Assembly (NCBI GenBank): GCA_951812895.1
Contig: OX638333.1
Span: 2,212,001 to 2,276,000 of the forward strand
Origin: an uncultured Roseovarius sp.
Lineage (GTDB): Bacteria; Pseudomonadota; Alphaproteobacteria; Rhodobacterales; Rhodobacteraceae
Length of the DNA: 64,000 nucleotides
Direction: 5' to 3'
The position numbers were made by a program, and so were the translations under genes. Under the pieces are notes generated by a model. That model saw only the letters and a list, made by a program, of their open reading frames with translations. It had not been told where the DNA came from and made no database searches. Every line of letters starts with the position of its first letter. Position 1 is the first letter of the stretch. Shown one piece after another: positions 26,008 to 34,291 of the stretch.

Positions 26008-26349
26008 ATGCAGCATTTGATTATGATGTCCGGGCCCGAAAATGACGACGATGGAGGGGATACCTCTGTTGTTGTGGAAACACGCCCCAAGACCAAGCGG
26101 CCCCCGCTATACAAGGTGCTGCTCTTGAATGATGACTTTACTCCGATGGAGTTTGTGGTTGCCGTATTGGAGCGGTTCTTTGGGATGAACCATGCGCAAT
26201 CGGTTGAAATCATGCTGACCGTGCACCAAAAGGGTGTGGCAGTTGTAGGCGTGTTCAGCCATGAGATTGCCGAAACCAAGGTGACGCAGGTCATGGATTT
26301 CGCCCGCCGCCATCAACACCCGCTGCAATGCACAATGGAAAGAGAATAG
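26008..26349 (+). CDS. clpS: ATP-dependent Clp protease adaptor ClpS
   Basis: The core [24 protein letters not shown] carries the N-degron pocket residues (LLNDD...TPMEFV), followed by [24 protein letters not shown], as in ClpS. The 113-residue length and the charged flexible N-terminus are typical. It delivers N-end-rule substrates to ClpAP. clpA is not in the window. The next gene starts with GTG one base after its stop, so the two are coupled. Confidence 0.95.
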   Translation: MQHLIMMSGPENDDDGGDTSVVVETRPKTKRPPLYKVLLLNDDFTPMEFVVAVLERFFGMNHAQSVEIMLTVHQKGVAVVGVFSHEIAETKVTQVMDFARRHQHPLQCTMERE

Positions 26350-26350
26350 A

Positions 26351-27343
26351 GTGAGCAACGCCTCACGCCTGTCTCTGGCGCTGGAATCGGGTGAGTTATC
26401 TCTGCCCGACGCTGGGCGTATCGCAGTCTTTGCGCCGCGCGCAGGACAAGACATTTCCCCGCTGCCCGCTGATCGCTGCAGGATTATCACCGGTTTCCGG
26501 CCTGATCACGATTATTTCGCTGGGCAGGGATTTGCTTGTTCGACAGAGCCACAGGGGCGGATTGTGGCGTCGGTTGTCTTTATTCCAAGGGCCAAGCCGT
26601 TGGCACAAGCGCTTATCGCGCAGGCCGTGGCGGTCACGGATGGGCCTGTGATCGTGGACGGAGCCAAAACGGATGGTATCGAATCAGCGCTGCGTGCATG
26701 TCGCGTGCGGGCGGAGGTTTCGGCGCCATTGTCCAAATCGCATGGCAAGCTTTTCTGGTTTGCTGCCGGGTCAGGCTTCGAAGATTGGAACACCGCAGAA
26801 CCCACGAGTATTGACGGTGGGTTTGTAACGGCACCTGGCGTGTTTTCCGCCGATGGTCCAGATCCCGCATCTCTACAGCTGGTGGATCATCTGCCGTTGA
26901 AGCTGGGGTCAATGGTGGCTGACCTTGGTGCGGGATGGGGATATCTGAGTGCACGTGTTCTGGAACGAAGTGATATCGAAGAGCTGCATCTGATCGAGGC
27001 AGACCATACCGCACTGGCCTGTGCGCGTTTTAACGTTGCTGATGCCCGTGCCCGTTTGCACTGGGAAGATGCCAGCCGTTGGCAGCCAATAACATTGATG
27101 GACACGGTCGTGACCAATCCGCCATTTCACACTGGTCGCGCTGCAGACCCGGAATTGGGACGGGCGTTTATCCGCTCAGCCGCGGGCATGTTGAAGCCTC
27201 GGGGGCAGCTTTTTCTGGTGGCGAACCGGCATCTGCCGTATGAATCGTCAATGGAACAGCATTTTGCCCAGGTGAGCGAAATTGGCGGCGACAACAGGTT
27301 CAAGATTCTGTTAGGCGCAAAACCACGCCGGCAGGCCAGGTAA
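26351..27343 (+). CDS. Class I SAM-dependent methyltransferase, RsmC/RlmG-like
   Basis: The protein has two weakly similar halves, as in RsmC, with the active domain in the second: MVADLGAGWGYLSARVLE (SAM-binding motif I), then ADHTALACARFNVADA and the N6/N2-methyltransferase catalytic motif TNPPFHTGR. RsmC and RlmG modify guanine-N2 in 16S or 23S rRNA. The exact site is not determined. It starts with GTG right after the clpS stop. Confidence 0.85.
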   Translation: MSNASRLSLALESGELSLPDAGRIAVFAPRAGQDISPLPADRCRIITGFRPDHDYFAGQGFACSTEPQGRIVASVVFIPRAKPLAQALIAQAVAVTDGPVIVDGAKTDGIESALRACRVRAEVSAPLSKSHGKLFWFAAGSGFEDWNTAEPTSIDGGFVTAPGVFSADGPDPASLQLVDHLPLKLGSMVADLGAGWGYLSARVLERSDIEELHLIEADHTALACARFNVADARARLHWEDASRWQPITLMDTVVTNPPFHTGRAADPELGRAFIRSAAGMLKPRGQLFLVANRHLPYESSMEQHFAQVSEIGGDNRFKILLGAKPRRQAR

Positions 27344-27389
27344 CGCGGTCGGAAAATACCTAAAACAGCGGCAGGCGAGAGGACAAGAG

Positions 27390-28193
27390 ATGTCATTTTC
27401 CATTTCAGGGAAAACCGCAATCATAACCGGTGGGGCAAACGGCATCGGTCTCGCCATCGGGCGGCACTTTTTGGATAAGGGCGCCAATGTCATGTTCGCG
27501 GATATGGATGAAAAACAGCTGATCAAAGAGCTGGGAGAAACCGAAGAAGGTGGTCCAAAGCGCTACTTTGCCGGGGATCTTCGGGAAAAGCTGACGTTGG
27601 CAAATCTGTTGTCTGCCACGATTGATGCGTTCGAGCATGTCGATATTCTGGTCAATGCTTCTCGGCAGGTGGTTCCATCTGACCCGCTGGATCCAGAGGA
27701 AGACGCAGTTGAACTGCTGCTTCAGCAGAACCTGATGACCGCGTTACGGACCAGTCAGCTTGTCGCGAAACGGATGATCAAGCAGGCCGAAGGGCGTGAG
27801 GATGATGAGAGCGTCGGCACGATTGTGAACCTGTCATCTATCGCGGCGCGGCGCAGTCATCCAGATCTCTTGGCCTATTCTATTTCCGCGGCAGCGCTTG
27901 ATCAGATGACACGCGGGTTGGCGGTGGCGTTAGCGCCGCACCGGATTCGGGTAAATGCAGTTGCATTTGGATCTGTGATGAGCGCGTCGCTGCAGGGTGC
28001 GTTGCGTGAAAACAGGGATTTTCGAAACGATATCGAAGAGCATACACCACTGGGGCGGATAGCGTCTGCGGCAGAATTGGCCGAAGCCGTGCAGTATCTG
28101 GCCTGTGACAGCTCTGCCTTTGTGACCGGGCAAGTGATGACAGTTGATGGTGGGCGCACTTTGCTTGATCCGGTTTCGGTACCAGCGCATTAA
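27390..28193 (+). CDS. SDR family oxidoreductase
   Basis: A classical short-chain dehydrogenase of 267 residues: TGGANGIGLAIG cofactor loop, catalytic-site order with S in IVNLSSIAARRS, then Y in LLAYSISAAAL where the usual YxxxK reads Y-S-I-S-A, so the catalytic lysine seems replaced. The end CDSSAFVTGQVMTVDGGRTL is typical. The NNAG segment reads LVNASRQ. Loss of the YxxxK lysine suggests altered or lost oxidoreductase activity. It lies between the RsmC-like gene and hemF. Confidence 0.83.
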   Translation: MSFSISGKTAIITGGANGIGLAIGRHFLDKGANVMFADMDEKQLIKELGETEEGGPKRYFAGDLREKLTLANLLSATIDAFEHVDILVNASRQVVPSDPLDPEEDAVELLLQQNLMTALRTSQLVAKRMIKQAEGREDDESVGTIVNLSSIAARRSHPDLLAYSISAAALDQMTRGLAVALAPHRIRVNAVAFGSVMSASLQGALRENRDFRNDIEEHTPLGRIASAAELAEAVQYLACDSSAFVTGQVMTVDGGRTLLDPVSVPAH

Positions 28194-28229
28194 CGTGCAA
28201 GCGTCGCCAGTGTTCAAAGAGAGCCACTC

Positions 28230-29120
28230 ATGACCAGCCAGATGACCGACGAGAAAAAGCGCGCTGCAAACTGGTTTCGTGCGCTTAGGGATGAAATCGT
28301 GTTGGCGTTTGAAGCACTGGAGCAAAGCCATATCAACGGATCACTATCCGAGGCAAACCCCGGTCAGTTCGAGCTGACCCAAACCAAACGTGACAGCGAT
28401 GATGGCAGCGATGCTGGTGGCGGGCTGATGAGCGTCATGCGCGGCGGCAGGGTCTTTGAAAAGGTCGGTGTCAACGTCTCAGAGGTTTACGGAACGCTTG
28501 GGGCCGCCGCGCAAAAGGCCATGGCCACGCGTGGTGTGCCGGGGATAGAAGAAAACCCGCAATTTTGGGCCTCTGGCATCAGCCTTGTGGCGCATATGCA
28601 GAACCCGCATGTGCCGGCGGTTCATATGAACACGCGGATGTTCTGGACACCCGGAGCATGGTGGTTCGGAGGGGGTTCCGATCTCAATCCCTGTATTGAG
28701 TACGACAGCGATACAGAGCATTTCCACGCAACACAAAAGGCGCATCTCGATCCACACGGAGAGGGGCATTATCCTAGGCTGAAAGACTGGGCAGATGAAT
28801 ATTTTTTTATCCCGCACCGAGGGCGCGCACGTGGTGTAGGTGGGGTGTTTATGGACGATCAGAATTCAGGCGACTGGGAAGCTGATTTTGCGCTGACCCA
28901 AGACATAGGCCGCGCCTTTCTTCCGGCGTTCGTACCACTGGTAAAGCGTCGTCGAACACAAAGCTGGGTGGAAAGTGACAAAGAAAAACAACTCATTCAC
29001 CGGGGGCTCTATGCGGAGTACAACCTAGTCTATGACCGGGGTACCAAGTTTGGTCTGGCCACCGGACATGACGCGAATGCTGTTCTGATGAGCTTGCCAC
29101 CGATGGCAAAGTGGATTTAA
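28230..29120 (+). CDS. hemF: Oxygen-dependent coproporphyrinogen III oxidase
   Basis: Key HemF segments are present: GGGLMSVMRGGRVFEKVGVN, VPAVHMNTRMF, WWFGGGSDLNPC, HRGRARGVGGVFMDD and the C-terminal RGLYAEYNLVYDRGTKFGLATG. The 296-residue length fits. The enzyme decarboxylates coproporphyrinogen III to protoporphyrinogen IX with O2 in haem and bacteriochlorophyll synthesis. It is tail-to-tail, 3 bp apart, with the LpxL-like gene. Confidence 0.97.
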   Translation: MTSQMTDEKKRAANWFRALRDEIVLAFEALEQSHINGSLSEANPGQFELTQTKRDSDDGSDAGGGLMSVMRGGRVFEKVGVNVSEVYGTLGAAAQKAMATRGVPGIEENPQFWASGISLVAHMQNPHVPAVHMNTRMFWTPGAWWFGGGSDLNPCIEYDSDTEHFHATQKAHLDPHGEGHYPRLKDWADEYFFIPHRGRARGVGGVFMDDQNSGDWEADFALTQDIGRAFLPAFVPLVKRRRTQSWVESDKEKQLIHRGLYAEYNLVYDRGTKFGLATGHDANAVLMSLPPMAKWI

Positions 29121-29123
29121 GGC

Positions 29124-30065
29124 TCAGCTTTCGCGCTGCATTTCAGCCAGCTGCTTGGCTCGGTGATCTGCCAGAACTCCGGTGCCATCTTTCCAGCGAC
29201 GGTGAATCCAGAACCATTGATCCATACGAGCACGCACCTGGGTCTCTAACCGGTCATTGATTTCCTGCGTCATCGTCACCGGATCAGAATGTGTAACAGG
29301 GGTTTCGACATGGACACTGAAATCGAGGCCGTTATCCGCCCGAATTCCCCACGTCGGCACAAGTAATGCGTTGAATTTCAGGGCCATTTCGGCAGTCGCT
29401 AAAGATGATAATGCGGGTTTGCCAAAAAAGGGCAACGGCACACCGTCATGCGCGTTGAGATCGGTAAGGATTGCCAGGACGCCGCCAGATTTCAGATGTT
29501 TGACCATCTGGATCATGCCTTTGCGGCCCTGTTCGAACAAAGGTTCGCTGATTTGTTTCATCGCAGCGATGTATCGGGCATTGAAATATTGGTTTCGCAT
29601 GGGGCGATAAAATCCCCCCATTAGAAACCCCTGCTCGATCATCGCAACACGGGCGGCGTTGTAACTTCCGAAATGACCGGTGACAAAGATCACCGAGCGG
29701 CCCTGTTCCCTTGACTTGCGAAGTGTTTCCAGGCCAGGGCCACTGACTGGTGCACTGCGCGCGCGGCTCTTAAATTCATCCCCGGAATACATTTCGATCA
29801 TTGTTCGGCCGGCATTGTCTGGGACTGCGCGGACAAGGTGCCTGATCTCTTCTTCGGTCAAATCGGGCCGGACATAAGCCAGGTTTTCGCGAATACGCTT
29901 GCGGTATCCTGCCAACGGGGCTGCGATCCGCGACGTTACCCAACCAATAAGCGGAACACGCCAGCGATAAGGTAACAGCAACGCCAGCGAGATAGGAGCG
30001 CTCATAGCTATGCCCGTAACGGTGTCTGCCATACATGCCAGAATAGATTTTTTCTGCGGGCTCAT
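29124..30065 (-). CDS. Lauroyl/myristoyl acyltransferase-like protein (LpxL/HtrB family)
   Basis: The protein has the lysophospholipid acyltransferase H-x4-D/E equivalent in VTGHFGSYNAAR, the family block GGFYRPMRNQYFN and LTDLNAHDGVPLPFFGKPA, plus an N-terminal membrane segment. These are features of LpxL/HtrB enzymes that add secondary acyl chains to lipid A. I chose the ATG at 30065 (GGAATAAG upstream); the frame runs on to 30410 but that part overlaps the next gene and does not look coding. It lies 62 bp downstream of the nitrile-hydratase-family operon on the same strand and may be co-transcribed. Confidence 0.86.
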   Translation of the reverse strand: MSPQKKSILACMADTVTGIAMSAPISLALLLPYRWRVPLIGWVTSRIAAPLAGYRKRIRENLAYVRPDLTEEEIRHLVRAVPDNAGRTMIEMYSGDEFKSRARSAPVSGPGLETLRKSREQGRSVIFVTGHFGSYNAARVAMIEQGFLMGGFYRPMRNQYFNARYIAAMKQISEPLFEQGRKGMIQMVKHLKSGGVLAILTDLNAHDGVPLPFFGKPALSSLATAEMALKFNALLVPTWGIRADNGLDFSVHVETPVTHSDPVTMTQEINDRLETQVRARMDQWFWIHRRWKDGTGVLADHRAKQLAEMQRES

Positions 30066-30127
30066 CTTATTCCGTCGGGTTGCCTGATACGCTCTGATAC
30101 GCCCGGCGTTGCCGGACCACAAGCTTT

Positions 30128-30778
30128 TCAGGGTGCCTGCACAAGACCCGTACCGATCATTGAATCGCGGGTGACAAGCTCTGCCAGAGCCGTCTGTGAC
30201 ATGCCCTCGGTGCCATTGGGGCGCAAAGGCAGAACAATATAACGCATGTCGGCGGTGCTGTCGTGCACTCTGACCGTCACAGAGTCTGGGAGCTCCACGC
30301 CGAATTCCCGCAGCACCGCACGTGGCTCGCTCACGGTTCGAGAGCGATATTCCCGGCTTTTGTACCAATCCGGAGGCAAGCCCAATAAGTTTCGCGGGTA
30401 ACAGGAACACAGAGTGCAGACGATCACGTTATGCACCTTTGCAGTGTTTTCAACGGCGATAAGTTTCAGCGGCCCGATATCAAAACCCATCTCGCGACTG
30501 GCTGCGCTGGCATCCTGGAGCAATCGTGCCCTGAACTCTGGATCAGCCCACGCACGGGCGACGACCACGGCACCATTAGCCGGAGAGCGCGAATCCATGG
30601 TGTTGATTTGTTGTGCGACCTCTGCGGCGGTTACATGCCCGCCTTCGATCAAAAGCTCGCGCACGGCAATTTCCATACGCTGCCAATACGTCAGCGGCTC
30701 GTCATTGTCGGCACGGTAGGGATGGCCCGAGGAGCTTATCCCATGGTGATGAAAATGATCTGGGTGATCGTGCGGCAT
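30128..30778 (-). CDS. Nitrile hydratase alpha / thiocyanate hydrolase gamma-type subunit (Co-type motif)
   Basis: The metal motif V-C121-T-L-C124-S-C126-Y-P is the cobalt-type claw of the nitrile hydratase superfamily, whose second and third cysteines are normally oxidised. The residues after it, RNLLGLPPDWYKS and YRSRTVSEPRAVLREFG, and the late VTRD-S-MIGTG fit the family. After CYP the protein has Arg where nitrile hydratases have Trp, as I recall for thiocyanate hydrolase gamma. The N-terminus is histidine-rich (HDHPDHFHHH), which may help metal capture and is also seen in that protein. It is the third gene of a tight three-gene unit with the split beta subunit. The substrate is undetermined. 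Confidence 0.85.
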   Translation of the reverse strand: MPHDHPDHFHHHGISSSGHPYRADNDEPLTYWQRMEIAVRELLIEGGHVTAAEVAQQINTMDSRSPANGAVVVARAWADPEFRARLLQDASAASREMGFDIGPLKLIAVENTAKVHNVIVCTLCSCYPRNLLGLPPDWYKSREYRSRTVSEPRAVLREFGVELPDSVTVRVHDSTADMRYIVLPLRPNGTEGMSQTALAELVTRDSMIGTGLVQAP

Positions 30779-30782
30779 TCTC

Positions 30783-31046
30783 TTAAACCTTTTCCAGCCA
30801 ATGCCCGAAAATCTCGGCATCGAGTGTATCGGTTGGGCACTCAGCCGCGTCCCCCCAGATTTCCTGCATCGTGAAGCGCACCCGGTAGAGTGGCCTTTGA
30901 TCGGCTGCCAATCCATAGGCCAGTTGTTCAGGATTGCTAAACTGGCCCAATTCGCGCTCAATTTCCCCCACCTTTCCGCGCAGAAACGCAGGGGTGCGAA
31001 TATGGCCCGGTGGCATCATAAATTTCACCCGCACCCGTTCAGCCAT
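30783..31046 (-). CDS. Nitrile hydratase beta C-terminal (SH3-like) half as a separate subunit (thiocyanate hydrolase alpha-like)
   Basis: This 87-residue protein matches only the C-terminal SH3-like barrel of nitrile hydratase beta: MAERVRVK, then PPGHIRTPAFLRGKVGEIER, NPEQLAYG, LYRVRFTMQEIWG and a final IFGHWLEKV. It starts at ATG 31046 inside the end of the preceding gene (8-bp overlap, different frame) and stops 4 bp before the alpha gene, so the three are translationally coupled. A separate C-terminal-half subunit is the arrangement of thiocyanate hydrolase and toyocamycin nitrile hydratase rather than ordinary nitrile hydratase. Confidence 0.82.
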   Translation of the reverse strand: MAERVRVKFMMPPGHIRTPAFLRGKVGEIERELGQFSNPEQLAYGLAADQRPLYRVRFTMQEIWGDAAECPTDTLDAEIFGHWLEKV

Positions 31047-31377
31047 TCTGGGCCTCACCATATGTTTTGCCGCGTTTGGCAATCTCTTCCATCCGGTTGC
31101 CCAGTTCTTCGAGCGTGTAGACGCCGCCCTCAATCAGGTTCTGGTTAATCGCGGCAATCCAGCGTTCATAATAGCTGTGCTTTTCGAACGTATCCTCGCC
31201 CATGTCTTCCAGCGCACGCCGTAGGCCATCCACCGTGAACAGACCTTTTTCACCACACAGAACCATCAGAGCATCAACACGCTTTTCCCAGATAGCGAAA
31301 TCATGCTCTTCCCGCTGGATGGGGCCTGCGCCCTGCCCACCCATGTCGTGCCACCGGCGTCCGTCAACATCACTCAT
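31039..31377 (-). CDS. Nitrile hydratase beta N-terminal half as a separate subunit (thiocyanate hydrolase beta-like)
   Basis: The 112-residue protein corresponds to the helical N-terminal part of nitrile hydratase beta: a DMGGQGAGPI opening, WEKRVDALMVLCGEKGLFTVD, and YYERWIAAINQNLIEGGVYTLEELGNRM. Small proteins of this type are also annotated as nitrile hydratase accessory/activator proteins, which is the main alternative. Here it is the first gene of the unit and supplies the only copy of the beta N-terminal half, which favours a structural subunit. Two intact frames with their own starts argue against a simple frameshifted gene. Confidence 0.8.
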   Translation of the reverse strand: MSDVDGRRWHDMGGQGAGPIQREEHDFAIWEKRVDALMVLCGEKGLFTVDGLRRALEDMGEDTFEKHSYYERWIAAINQNLIEGGVYTLEELGNRMEEIAKRGKTYGEAQNG

Positions 31378-31528
31378 AAGGCAAAAACTAGGCCCGGGAT
31401 CGGAACGAGTCCAGACCCCAACCTTCTGATTGGGCTAAAGTATCGTTCATGGGTACTCCCAGCCATTTTCGCGACTGAACAACAGGTGATGTTCAGGGTG
31501 ATGTTTCCACCATTTTACCAAAACCGGA

Positions 31529-31921
31529 TCAGCTGGATTTTTCTTTTTTCGGAGACGTGTACAGAATCATTACCACACACAAAATCCCGATCATCCCGAT
31601 GAAAACGGTGGCCGGGCCGGCACAGCCTTCGGCAACTGATGCTGCCCGTTGGCCGCCGGCAGGGCTGAAGAAGGTCAGGCTGGACGCCAGAAAACTCCAT
31701 GCAACGCAAACAGCCAATGCTGCCCAATGGTTGCGAAAGCGCAGGGTGATGATGGTCGCTGCAAGCAGGAAGAGCGCCAGTGGAGAACTGAACAAAGCGG
31801 CCGCCTCTGACCACGCGGATACCGGAGTGCCGTCCCAATTGGGGCGTGCTTTGTCACAAACCGATGCCCAAGCGGGCAGGGGCAGTAAGGCAAGGATCAG
31901 TCCTCTTCGAACGGGTCCCAT
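31529..31921 (-). CDS. Small membrane protein of unknown function
   Basis: An N-terminal signal-like segment (LILALLPLPAWAS) is followed by a short loop and three hydrophobic stretches (PLALFLLAATIITL, WAALAVCVAWSFLASSL, TVFIGMIGILCVVMILY), ending in a lysine/serine tail. No family is recognised. Its first 25 bases overlap the end of dnaX in another frame, with GGAAGATGA as ribosome site, so it is probably made from the dnaX transcript. Confidence 0.65.
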   Translation of the reverse strand: MGPVRRGLILALLPLPAWASVCDKARPNWDGTPVSAWSEAAALFSSPLALFLLAATIITLRFRNHWAALAVCVAWSFLASSLTFFSPAGGQRAASVAEGCAGPATVFIGMIGILCVVMILYTSPKKEKSS

Positions 31922-33660
31922 TCATCTTCCACTTCGGGCAGGGCATCGGCCACAGCCTCTGCTGCTATTTCTTCCTCGGTCCGGATGTTTTCTATCTTTG
32001 CCTTGGGAAAAGCGGCAAAAACGGCCTGAACCAGAGGATGCGCGCGCGCCTCGTTTTCAAGCGCTGTCACCTCGGCATCGCGTATTTCGGTGATCGTCGG
32101 GGCGCCACCCTCGTTTACCAGCGAAACCGCCCAACGGTTTCCAGTCCACCGCTGAAGAGCAGAGCCGAGGCGTTGCGACAAATCGCTGGGTGCGGTCGCA
32201 GTCGGTTCAAATTCAATTCGCCCAGGGCGATAAGATGCCAGGCGAACATGGCCCTCAACTTCGACCAATAGCCTGACGTCACGGTTGGCGCGGATCAGGT
32301 CAACCACATGCTCGAAGGTCGGATAACGCGCCAGAGCGGTGTCCATTTGGGCGGCCAAAGCAGTGGTTTGGCCATCTTGTGTTGCCCCGCCAGCGATCGT
32401 GGATTGCATGGTTCCACCAACAGGCGCGTGTGGTTGTGTGGATTGGGACATTCCACCGCCGCGGCCGGTGGGGCCGGATGCGGATGGCCCGGGCGGTTGG
32501 TCCTGCAGCTTGCGCACCAACTCTTCGGGTGTGGGCAGATCGGCCACGTGGGTCAGGCGGATCACGGCCATTTCGGCGGCCATCATTGCGTTAGGGGCAT
32601 CGCCCACTTCTTCGAGCGCCTTGAGCAGCATTTGCCACATCCGGCTTAGAACCCGCATGGGCAGGGCTTCGGCCATCTGGCGGCCGCGTTCGCGTTCATC
32701 GGGGCCGACGGTGGGGTCGTCTGCAGCATCAGGCGTGATCTTTACAATCGACACCCAGTGCGTGACCTCGGCCAGATCGCGCAGGACGGCCATCGGGTCA
32801 GCGCCTTCGGCATATTGTGCGCTGAGTTCGGCGAGTGCAGCTGCTGCGTCGCCCTTTAAAATAAGGTCAAACAGATCAAGCACGCGGCCGCGGTCCGCAA
32901 GGCCCAACATGGCGCGGACCTGTTCGGCAGAGGTTTCTCCGGCGCCGTGGCTGATCGCCTGATCCAGAAGCGAGGTTGCATCCCGGGCGGATCCTTCGGC
33001 GGCACGGGTGATCAGGGCAAGCGCATCTTCGGCGATTTCAGCCGCTTCGGCGCTGGCAATTTTTCGTAACAGGCCGATCATATCTTCGGGTTCAATCCGG
33101 CGAAGATCAAACCGCTGACAGCGCGACAGAACTGTCACGGGAACCTTGCGGATTTCGGTCGTTGCGAAGATGAATTTCACATGTTCCGGCGGCTCTTCCA
33201 ACGTTTTGAGCAGTGCATTGAACGCACTGGTCGAGAGCATGTGAACCTCGTCAATGATATAAATCTTGTATCTGGCTGAGGCTGCACGATAACGAACGCT
33301 GTCAATTAACTCTCTGATATCATTGACACCTGTGCGACTGGCAGCGTCCATTTCCAGAACATCGACATGGCGGCCTTCCATAATCGCCGTGCAGTTTTCG
33401 CAAGTGCCGCAAGGCTCTGTCGTTGGACCGCCTGATCCATCGGGGCCGATACAGTTCATGCCCTTGGCGATGATCCGGGCGGTGGTGGTTTTACCGGTGC
33501 CGCGGATGCCGGTCATGATGAAGGCCTGTGCAATTCGATCCGCGGCAAACGCGTTTTTCAGGGTGCGGACCATGGCGTCCTGACCAACCAGATCGGCAAA
33601 GGTTTCTGGCCGGTATTTCCGGGCAAGAACCTGATAGGTTTGGTCTTTTGTGTCGCTCAT
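31897..33660 (-). CDS. dnaX: DNA polymerase III subunit gamma/tau
   Basis: The start MSDTKDQTYQVLARKYRPETF, Walker A GIRGTGKTTTARI, a four-cysteine zinc module (C in GMNC, then CGTCENC), Walker B IIDEVHMLS and the sensor TTEIRKVPVTVLSRCQRFDLRR are all present in the 587-residue clamp-loader ATPase. The C-terminal part after residue 380 is variable and ends in an acidic peptide EDEWDPFEED. I saw no slippery heptamer, so a frameshifted gamma form is not predicted. ybaB and recR, often directly downstream, are 11 kb away on the same strand. Confidence 0.96.
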   Translation of the reverse strand: MSDTKDQTYQVLARKYRPETFADLVGQDAMVRTLKNAFAADRIAQAFIMTGIRGTGKTTTARIIAKGMNCIGPDGSGGPTTEPCGTCENCTAIMEGRHVDVLEMDAASRTGVNDIRELIDSVRYRAASARYKIYIIDEVHMLSTSAFNALLKTLEEPPEHVKFIFATTEIRKVPVTVLSRCQRFDLRRIEPEDMIGLLRKIASAEAAEIAEDALALITRAAEGSARDATSLLDQAISHGAGETSAEQVRAMLGLADRGRVLDLFDLILKGDAAAALAELSAQYAEGADPMAVLRDLAEVTHWVSIVKITPDAADDPTVGPDERERGRQMAEALPMRVLSRMWQMLLKALEEVGDAPNAMMAAEMAVIRLTHVADLPTPEELVRKLQDQPPGPSASGPTGRGGGMSQSTQPHAPVGGTMQSTIAGGATQDGQTTALAAQMDTALARYPTFEHVVDLIRANRDVRLLVEVEGHVRLASYRPGRIEFEPTATAPSDLSQRLGSALQRWTGNRWAVSLVNEGGAPTITEIRDAEVTALENEARAHPLVQAVFAAFPKAKIENIRTEEEIAAEAVADALPEVEDEWDPFEED

Positions 33661-33799
33661 GATCTGCCTGTGGGATTCGGATATTGCGACAGAGTAGTTC
33701 GAGGGCCGAAGGGCGTCCAGCTTGCATTTCAGAGGGGTTCACGCAAAATTGGGCTGTGTCCGTTATCGTCAGATAGCCGGGTTTAGGGGGGGTAAGTCG

Positions 33800-34291
33800 T
33801 TGTCAGGATTTGTTATTTTCGCACTTCCTGTGGCCGAGGGTATACTGGCAATCGCACCGATGCCCGGGCGGGGTGAGCATTATGCCGAGGACATGGCGCA
33901 TCTGAAAGACTGGCAACCGGCTCTGGTGATTTCAATGACCACGACACTGGAAATGGTTGCTGAAGGGGCGGACCGTCTGGGTCCGGACCTGCAGGATGCG
34001 GGCACCCGATGGGTGCACCTGCCGACACAAGATTTTGGGGTGCCGGACGCAGGGCAAGACGAGATATGGCACACAGCCAGCCGTGCAGCGCTGGCCGCGT
34101 TGGAGGGCGGAGGACGGGTTTTAATCCATTGCCGGGGGGGATGCGGACGGTCTGGAATGGCGGCTCTTCGGTTGATGATCGAGGCGGGAGAAGAGCCCGG
34201 TTCAGCGCTCAGCCGTTTGCGTGCCGTGCGGCCCTGTGCGGTGGAAACCAAGGACCAGATGCGCTGGGCCCGGGAGGGGGAAGGTTTGTAG
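33800..34291 (+). CDS. Protein-tyrosine-phosphatase-like (dual-specificity) protein
   Basis: The CX5R signature HCRGGCGRSGMAALRLM gives Cys111 and Arg117, and the general-acid loop may be PTQDFGVPDAGQ upstream. At about 163 residues it fits a small dual-specificity/PTP-like phosphatase. I chose the TTG at 33800, which follows AGGGGGG; a longer frame starts at 33722 but its first codons look non-coding. It is divergent from dnaX. The substrate is unknown. Confidence 0.78.
   Translation: MSGFVIFALPVAEGILAIAPMPGRGEHYAEDMAHLKDWQPALVISMTTTLEMVAEGADRLGPDLQDAGTRWVHLPTQDFGVPDAGQDEIWHTASRAALAALEGGGRVLIHCRGGCGRSGMAALRLMIEAGEEPGSALSRLRAVRPCAVETKDQMRWAREGEGL

Noticed and set aside
30783-31377. Nitrile hydratase beta gene broken by a frameshift (pseudogene)
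   Set aside because: Each half has its own start codon, the 8-bp overlap is of the coupling type, and the split falls exactly at the known domain border seen in thiocyanate hydrolase.
31897-33660. Programmed frameshift in dnaX
   Set aside because: No A-rich slippery heptamer with following stem was found in the expected part of the gene.
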